Source: Scatosoma sp045588185
GTDB taxonomy: Bacteria > Bacillota > Clostridia > Christensenellales > Borkfalkiaceae
Direction: 5' to 3'
Assembly (NCBI GenBank): GCA_045588185.1
Contig: JAZNDR010000086.1
Coordinates: 1-12,167 of the forward strand
DNA length: 12,167 nucleotides
The notes beneath the pieces were generated by a model. That model was not told the origin of the DNA. It ran no database searches and saw only the letters and a program-made list of their open reading frames with translations. This document shows positions 7,252 through 12,167 of this stretch, in pieces (positions within the stretch are counted from its first letter, which is position 1; each line of letters starts with the position of its first letter). Both the position numbers and the translations under genes were made by a program.

Positions 7252-7490
7252 AAAATCACCTCGTAAAGGGAAGCGGCTTCGTCCTTTTTGACCGTTTCCT
7301 TAATATTTAAAATACGGAATTTAAAACTGCCCGAAGCGTACAGCACCTCGACGGTATCGCCGATTTTGATATTCGTGGAAGGTTTAGCGGGCTTGCCGTT
7401 GATCATTACCTTTTCTTCCGAGCAAGCTTCCTGCGCTACCGTACGGCGTTTTAAAATCCGCGATACTTTTAAAAATTTGTCGATTCTCAT
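7248..7490 (-). CDS. rqcP: S4-domain ribosome quality control factor RqcP (YabO family)
   Basis: The product is an 80-residue single S4 RNA-binding domain protein. It opens MRIDKFLKVSRILKRRT, has the S4 core with VMINGKPAKPS and GDTVEV, and ends KKDEAASLYEVIL, closely resembling B. subtilis YabO/RqcP in length and pattern. RqcP binds stalled 50S subunits with peptidyl-tRNA and helps RqcH add C-terminal alanine tails that mark the chain for degradation. CAGGAGA lies 7 bases before the ATG. It is the first gene of the minus-strand operon and overlaps ispDF by 4 bases. A generic Hsp15-like S4 protein is the alternative, but the short length favours RqcP. Confidence 0.88.
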   Translation of the reverse strand: MRIDKFLKVSRILKRRTVAQEACSEEKVMINGKPAKPSTNIKIGDTVEVLYASGSFKFRILNIKETVKKDEAASLYEVIL

Positions 7491-7888
7491 AAAGATTCTC
7501 CTGTAAGTATTAGATAAGGGGCATAGGCGTCAATACGGCGCAAGCCGTAAAAAGAAAAAAATTGAAATTTTCTTAAATTCGCTTTCAAAAATGCTTGACA
7601 ACTTTTTTTTCGAGGGGTATAATTAGATAATGTATCATTATGCTTATGATGGCGTAATGTCGCTCGGCGTTATGATTTCCGAAAATGAAATTCAAGGAAA
7701 TCCCTTGAAAAATAAAGGGAAAACGCAATGTGTAGACAAGCTTTCGTATATTTATTATACCGCAAACCCGCCTAAAAGTAAAGCGTAAAGAGAAAATTTT
7801 TAAAATTGTTTGTAAAAATTCGATTTTTATCGATGAAAAGATATACTCGGTAGATCGCTGAAAAAATAAGTAAGGAGCAAAAAAGCAG
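7491..7888. other. Divergent intergenic region and rpoB 5' leader
   Basis: These 398 bases separate rqcP (-) from rpoB (+). They contain a hairpin with a GCAA tetraloop (7534-7549), the rpoB promoter (7595-7623), a perfect 7-bp hairpin (7691-7709), a 6-bp A/T hairpin (7814-7828) and an A/T-rich stretch. I found no convincing sigma-A promoter for rqcP: a TTGACG on the minus strand (7533-7528) lacks a good -10 partner. A weak second -10 for rpoB (TATACT 7842-7847) lacks a -35. A 52-codon frame (7630-7788, +) opens exactly at the predicted transcription start, without a ribosome site, and may be chance. Confidence 0.6.
7595..7623 (+). promoter_or_regulatory. Consensus sigma-A promoter of rpoB-rpoC
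   Basis: Both hexamers are perfect: TTGACA (7595-7600) and TATAAT (7618-7623), spaced by 17 bases, with an eight-T run inside the spacer and GAGGGG just before the -10. Transcription is expected to start near 7630, giving a leader of about 259 nt. This is as strong a housekeeping promoter as can be predicted by eye. Confidence 0.85.
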
Positions 7889-10800
7889 ATGGATTTACCT
7901 ATCACAAAGTATGGAAAAACCGAAAGAAGAAAATTCGGTTCGATCAACGAAGTAATCGACATTCCCGATCTCGTTGAAATCCAGAAAGACAGCTACAACG
8001 CCTTTATCGAAGAGGGCATTGGCGAGGTCTTTGAAGATTTCTCCCCGATCACCGACTACTCCGACCACTTCGAACTCTATTTCTTAGAGCACAGATTCGG
8101 CGACAAACCCAAGTATGACGAAAAAGAATGCCGTACGCGCGACGCTACGTACGCGCTGCCTTTGCGCGTAAAAGTACGCCTTGTAAACAAGGTCAAGAAC
8201 GAAGTTCTCGACCAAGAAGTGTTTATGGGCGATATGCCGCTTATGACGGAAAACGGCGCGTTCATCATCAACGGTGCGGAGCGTGTTATCGTTTCCCAGC
8301 TCGTTCGTTCTCCCGGCGTTTACAACGCTTCGAGCAAAGATAAGACGGGTAAGGAAATGTTCGCAACCACCGTTATGCCCAACCGCGGCGCATGGCTCGA
8401 ACTGGAACAGGACGCACAGGACGCCCTGTACGTGCGCGTAGACAGAAAGAAGAAGCTTTGCATCACGGTGCTTCTCCGTGCGCTTGGCTTCGGTTCTAAC
8501 CGCGCTATCGAGGACTTGTTCCCCGGCGACAAAATCATTGCGGCTACGCTTGCAAAAGACACCGCGAAATCGGAATCGGACGGCTTGTATGAATTGTACC
8601 GCCGTTTGCGTCCCGGCGAAGCGCCTACGGAAGACTCCGTAAGAGCGCACCTTTTCAATCTGTTCTTCGACCCTCGCCGTTACGATATTGCGAAGGTGGG
8701 CAGATATAAATATAATAAGAAGCTCAATCTTGCTTACCGTTTGCCCGGTTGCAGAGCGGCGGATACCCTTGTCAATCCCGAAACGGGCGAAGTGCTCGTA
8801 AACGAGGGCGAGAAGATTTCCGAAAAGCAGGCAAAGGATATTCAAAATTGCGGTATCAACGAAGTATTCGTGCTCGTGGACGATCCCGAGGACGGCGAAA
8901 TCCGTCATAAGATTATCGCCAACAACACGGTGGATTTCTCGGAAATTTCCGATATTCCCGTACAGGCGAGAGCAAAGGATTTCGGCTTGCTTCCCACGAT
9001 TTTCTATCCCAACTATAAATTCTCCAAGCTCATTGCAGAGGAATGCGCGTCTTTGAGCGTGGAAGAGGTAGCGGAGAAGTACGTTGACGATATCAACGCA
9101 CTCTATTACACTGCGGAAAAGGCAGAAGAACCGGACGAAAAGCCCGAGGAAAAGAAGAACCGCGACAAGCGTCGCGACAACCGTCGCAAGTTCGTTGCGG
9201 CTTGTAAGCTGTTCCACGAAATCATGGCAAGCGACCGTCCCGTTCCCACCAAAGAACAGAAGAAAGAGCTCCGTCCGCTTATCGACAAGCTTTGCCATAA
9301 GCACGTAACGGTAGACGATATCGTTGCTTCCATTTCGACCAACCTCGATTTGAAGTACGGTATCGGCACGATCGATAACATCGACCACCTCGGCAACCGC
9401 CGTGTGCGTTCGGTGGGCGAGCTGCTTCAAAACCAACTCCGCGTAGGTATCGCAAGACTGGAAAGATTGATCAAAGAAAGAATGGCGACGCAAGATCCCA
9501 TGGAAATTACGCCGTCCGCGCTTATCAATATCCGTCCCGTATCGGCGGTTATCAGAGAATTCTTCGGTTCGTCCCAGCTGTCCCAGTTCATGGACCAGAC
9601 GAACCCGATTGCAGAGCTTACGCATAAGCGTAAACTTTCCGCGCTCGGTCCCGGGGGCTTGAACCGCGACCGCGCTACTTTCGAAGTGCGTGACATTCAC
9701 CATACCCATTACGGCCGTATGTGTCCTATCGAAACGCCCGAAGGTCAGAACATCGGTCTTATCACTTCCCTTGCTACGTTCGCGAAAGTGAACGAGTACG
9801 GCTTCATTATGAGCCCGTACAGAAGAGTGGACAAGGAAACGGGTATCGTTACGACGCAGGTAGACTACTTGACGGCGGACGAGGAAGATAAATATATCGT
9901 TGCACAGGCAAACGAACCGCTCGACGAAGAGGGTAAGTTTATCAACGAACGCGTAGGCTGCCGTCATCAGAACGATATTACGGAAATGCCCCGCGAAAAG
10001 ATGGACTATATGGACGTTTCGCCCAAACAGCTCGTTTCGGTTGCGGCGGCACTGATTCCTTTCCTTGAAAACGACGATACCAACCGTGCCTTGATGGGTT
10101 CGAACATGCAACGTCAGGCTGTTCCTCTTTTGAAAACGGAATCGGCGATTGTTGCGACGGGTATCGAAGGCGACATTGCGAAATATTCGGGCGTTATCGT
10201 TACCGCGAAAGAAGCGGGCGTCGTCGTTAGCTGCGCTTCCAATATGATTAAAATTAAGCGCGACGATGAAAACGGCACGATCGACGAATACCCCTTAAAG
10301 AAATTCGAACGCTCCAACGCAGGTACTTGCTTAAATCAAAGACCTATCGTTTCCACGGGCGACAGAGTATTCAAGGGCGAAATCATCGCCGACGGTCCTT
10401 CGACCAACAACGGCGAGCTTGCGCTCGGTAAAAACATTCTCATTGGTTATATGGAATGGGAAGGCTACAACTACGAGGACGCTATCTTGCTTAGCGAAAA
10501 ACTTGTGCAAGACGACGTATTTACTTCCATTCATATTGAAGAATACGAAACGGAAGCGAGAGATACCAAGCTCGGTCCTGAAGAAATCACGCGCGATATC
10601 CCCAACGTGGGCGACGACGCGCTGAAAGATTTGGACGAAGACGGTATTATCCGTATCGGTGCGGAAATCCAGAGCGGCGATATCCTCGTCGGTAAGGTTT
10701 CCCCGAAGGGCGAAGCGGAGCTCACGCCCGAAGAAAGATTGCTTCGCGCAATTTTCGGCGAGAAGTCGAGAGAAGTGCGCGACACCTCTTTGAAAGTACC

Positions 10801-11908
10801 CCACGGCGAGGGCGGCGTAGTCGTTGACGTCAAGGTATTCACGAGAGAAAACAAAGATGAATTAGAACCCGGCGTGAACAAGCTCGTGCGCGTATATATC
10901 GCGCAGAAGCGTAAGATCCAAGTCGGCGATAAGATGGCAGGCCGCCACGGTAACAAGGGCGTTATATCCCGCGTACTTTCGCAAGCGGATATGCCTTTCC
11001 TTGCAGACGGTACGCCTTTGCAAATCCTGCTCAACCCCCTCGGCGTTCCTTCGCGTATGAACATCGGTCAGGTTTTGGAAGTCCACCTCGGCTACGTATG
11101 TAAACAGCTCGGCTGGAAGATTGCAACCCCCGTATTCGACGGCGCAACGGAGAAAGACCTCGAAACGATGTTCAGAGAAAACAACCTGCTCAACCCCGAC
11201 GGCAACGTTGACGGTAAGTTCCAGGTATTCGACGGTAGAACGGGCGAAGCGTTTGAAAACCGCGTTACGATCGGCGTTCAGTATATGATTAAGCTGATCC
11301 ACCTCGTAGACGACAAGATTCACGCGCGTGCAATCGGTCCTTACAGCTTGGTAACGCAGCAGCCTCTCGGCGGTAAAGCGCAGTTCGGCGGTCAGCGTTT
11401 CGGTGAAATGGAAGTTTGGGCGCTCGAAGCTTACGGCGCGGCGCATATCCTGCAAGAAATCCTTACCGTAAAATCGGACGACGTGGTCGGCCGTGTCAAG
11501 ACCTACGAATCCATCGTTCGCGGCGAGAATATCTCCGAACCCGGTATCCCCGAAGCGTTCAAGGTATTGCTGAAAGAATTGCAAAGCTTGGCGCTCGACG
11601 TAAAAGTGCTTACCGAATCGGGCGACGAGCTCGTTATTCGTGAATTTGAGGACGAAGACGACGCTATCGACAACGCGGCGAAGGAAAGAGAAATTGCCAA
11701 GACGGAAGAACTTGAAGAAATCGACTTCGGTGTGGATGAAGACGAAGAAGAGGACGACGAATTCGACGTTGGTAACCTCTTCGAAGAAGAAGGCGACGAC
11801 GAAGACGGCTTTGAAAGCGGCGACGACGAAACGTTTGAGGACGATTTGGACGACGACGATTTCGGCTTTGACAAACTGTTCGACGACGGTTTTGAGGACG
11901 AGGAGTAA
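7889..11908 (+). CDS. rpoB: DNA-directed RNA polymerase beta subunit
   Basis: RpoB forms one half of the polymerase catalytic cleft. The 1339 residues run co-linear with bacterial beta: N-terminal protrusion and lobe, rifampicin region GSSQLSQFMDQ onward (about 560-586), PIETPEGQNIGL (about 613-624), flap, GDKMAGRHGNKG (1013-1024) with the conserved lysines, and the C-terminal clamp part GGQRFGEMEVWALEAYGA (from 1167). It is about 150 residues longer than the B. subtilis protein (about 1193). The extra length lies mainly in a charged segment at about 395-455 (EKPEEKKNRDKRRDNRRK) and an acidic tail at 1252-1339 (49 of 88 residues Asp or Glu). Rifampicin-pocket position 582 (E. coli R529) is Lys. 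SD TAAGGAG (7871-7877) lies 11 bases before the ATG, slightly far. Stop TAA is 12 bases before rpoC. Confidence 0.98.
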   Translation: MDLPITKYGKTERRKFGSINEVIDIPDLVEIQKDSYNAFIEEGIGEVFEDFSPITDYSDHFELYFLEHRFGDKPKYDEKECRTRDATYALPLRVKVRLVNKVKNEVLDQEVFMGDMPLMTENGAFIINGAERVIVSQLVRSPGVYNASSKDKTGKEMFATTVMPNRGAWLELEQDAQDALYVRVDRKKKLCITVLLRALGFGSNRAIEDLFPGDKIIAATLAKDTAKSESDGLYELYRRLRPGEAPTEDSVRAHLFNLFFDPRRYDIAKVGRYKYNKKLNLAYRLPGCRAADTLVNPETGEVLVNEGEKISEKQAKDIQNCGINEVFVLVDDPEDGEIRHKIIANNTVDFSEISDIPVQARAKDFGLLPTIFYPNYKFSKLIAEECASLSVEEVAEKYVDDINALYYTAEKAEEPDEKPEEKKNRDKRRDNRRKFVAACKLFHEIMASDRPVPTKEQKKELRPLIDKLCHKHVTVDDIVASISTNLDLKYGIGTIDNIDHLGNRRVRSVGELLQNQLRVGIARLERLIKERMATQDPMEITPSALINIRPVSAVIREFFGSSQLSQFMDQTNPIAELTHKRKLSALGPGGLNRDRATFEVRDIHHTHYGRMCPIETPEGQNIGLITSLATFAKVNEYGFIMSPYRRVDKETGIVTTQVDYLTADEEDKYIVAQANEPLDEEGKFINERVGCRHQNDITEMPREKMDYMDVSPKQLVSVAAALIPFLENDDTNRALMGSNMQRQAVPLLKTESAIVATGIEGDIAKYSGVIVTAKEAGVVVSCASNMIKIKRDDENGTIDEYPLKKFERSNAGTCLNQRPIVSTGDRVFKGEIIADGPSTNNGELALGKNILIGYMEWEGYNYEDAILLSEKLVQDDVFTSIHIEEYETEARDTKLGPEEITRDIPNVGDDALKDLDEDGIIRIGAEIQSGDILVGKVSPKGEAELTPEERLLRAIFGEKSREVRDTSLKVPHGEGGVVVDVKVFTRENKDELEPGVNKLVRVYIAQKRKIQVGDKMAGRHGNKGVISRVLSQADMPFLADGTPLQILLNPLGVPSRMNIGQVLEVHLGYVCKQLGWKIATPVFDGATEKDLETMFRENNLLNPDGNVDGKFQVFDGRTGEAFENRVTIGVQYMIKLIHLVDDKIHARAIGPYSLVTQQPLGGKAQFGGQRFGEMEVWALEAYGAAHILQEILTVKSDDVVGRVKTYESIVRGENISEPGIPEAFKVLLKELQSLALDVKVLTESGDELVIREFEDEDDAIDNAAKEREIAKTEELEEIDFGVDEDEEEDDEFDVGNLFEEEGDDEDGFESGDDETFEDDLDDDDFGFDKLFDDGFEDEE

Positions 11909-11920
11909 GGAGAAAAGACT

Positions 11921-12095
11921 ATGTACGAATTAAACGATTTCAATTCTATTCAAATTAGCATTGCTTCTCCCGAGAAAGTTAGAGAATGGTCTTACGGTGA
12001 GGTTACCAAACCCGAGACCATCAATTACCGTACCCAAAAGCCCGAAAAAGACGGTCTTTTCTGCGAAAAGATTTTCGGGCCGATGAAAGACTGGG
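11921..12095 (+). CDS. rpoC: RNA polymerase beta' subunit, N-terminal fragment (cut at contig end)
   Basis: ATG at 11921, with AAGGAGA 8 bases upstream overlapping the rpoB stop region. The 58 codons give the canonical beta' start: NDFNSIQISIASPEKVREWS, GEVTKPETINYRTQKPEKDGLFCEKIFGP and KDW. Next should come the zinc-binding ECHCGKYK region of beta'. Instead the reading frame turns into unrelated residues (VGGQAVLGRQ...) from 12096, where adapter sequence begins. The frame stays open to 12167, so an automatic caller would extend the gene; those last 24 codons are not biological. rpoB and rpoC are co-transcribed. Confidence 0.95.
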
Positions 12096-12167
12096 AAGTC
12101 GGAGGCCAAGCGGTCTTAGGAAGACAAATGTATGAAACAACTCCTTGGCTCACAGAACGACATGGCT
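12096..12167 (+). other. MGI/BGI (DNBSEQ) sequencing adapter contamination
   Basis: From 12096 the sequence starts AAGTCGGAGGCCAAGCGGTC and continues to 12127 as the known 32-base MGI/BGI adapter. Then come 10 bases (12128-12137, ATGTATGAAA) in the place of the sample index, then CAACTCCTTGGCTCACAGAA and on to ...ACATGGCT at the window end, the second constant part of the same adapter. The match is from memory of the published adapter. The break falls exactly where RpoC homology stops. It is synthetic, not genomic. Confidence 0.95.

Noticed and set aside
6472..7266. A 264-codon plus-strand frame opposite ispDF
   Set aside because: It is antisense to a well-conserved enzyme, rich in Arg/Ala/Gly, with no start signals.
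7528..7533. Minus-strand TTGACG as -35 of the rqcP operon
   Set aside because: The best -10 candidates at 15-18 bases match poorly, and the implied start would fall on the rqcP ribosome site.
8084..10111. A 675-codon open frame on the minus strand inside rpoB
   Set aside because: It mirrors the codon bias of rpoB on the opposite strand, has no ribosome site and shows no protein-like domains. It is a shadow.
12096..12167. A novel RpoC N-terminal variant (VGGQAVLGRQ...)
   Set aside because: The nucleotide sequence is a known sequencing adapter with an index; the peptide has no biological meaning.

Overview
The window reads as the end of a contig from an uncultured low-GC-type Gram-positive bacterium (Bacillota, class Clostridia; a gut Christensenellales/Oscillospirales-like relative is my best guess). 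The evidence is AGGAGG-type ribosome sites, TTGACA/TATAAT promoters, BspA-like surface lipoproteins, meso-diaminopimelate dehydrogenase, a fused IspDF and a Clostridia-like RpoB. The taxonomy is inference from protein style only.

Layout. 1-384 is the 3' end of a BspA-type leucine-rich-repeat surface protein, closed by a terminator. 537-1520 (+) is ddh, the one-step lysine/peptidoglycan DAP enzyme, with its own consensus promoter. It converges on 1562-2830 (-), a PlsC-like acyltransferase carrying a zinc ribbon and a further C-terminal domain; a shared bidirectional terminator sits between them. A divergent promoter pair at 2851-2978 serves that gene and a secreted BspA-like lipoprotein (3018 onward, +). 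The lipoprotein reading frame is broken by a probable frameshift near 3924 and continues to 4374. After another bidirectional terminator comes about 300 bases without a convincing gene but dense in small hairpins (about 4448-4713).

On the minus strand, 7490 down to 4723 is a tight operon rqcP - ispDF - radA: ribosome quality control, isoprenoid precursor synthesis and recombination repair. It has a 4-base ATGA overlap and a 9-base gap. Divergent from it, a consensus promoter at 7595-7623 drives rpoB (7889-11908) after a leader of about 260 nt, followed by the start of rpoC (11921-).

The last 72 bases (12096-12167) are not genomic. They match the MGI/BGI (DNBSEQ) library adapter with a 10-base index, so rpoC is cut after about 58 codons by adapter carried into the assembly.

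I see no CRISPR array, tRNA, rRNA, insertion sequence or phage gene, and no clearly new multi-gene system. The best leads are the hairpin-dense intergenic element, the acidic RpoB tail with a duplicated motif, lineage-specific changes in the RpoB rifampicin pocket, and the three-part acyltransferase.
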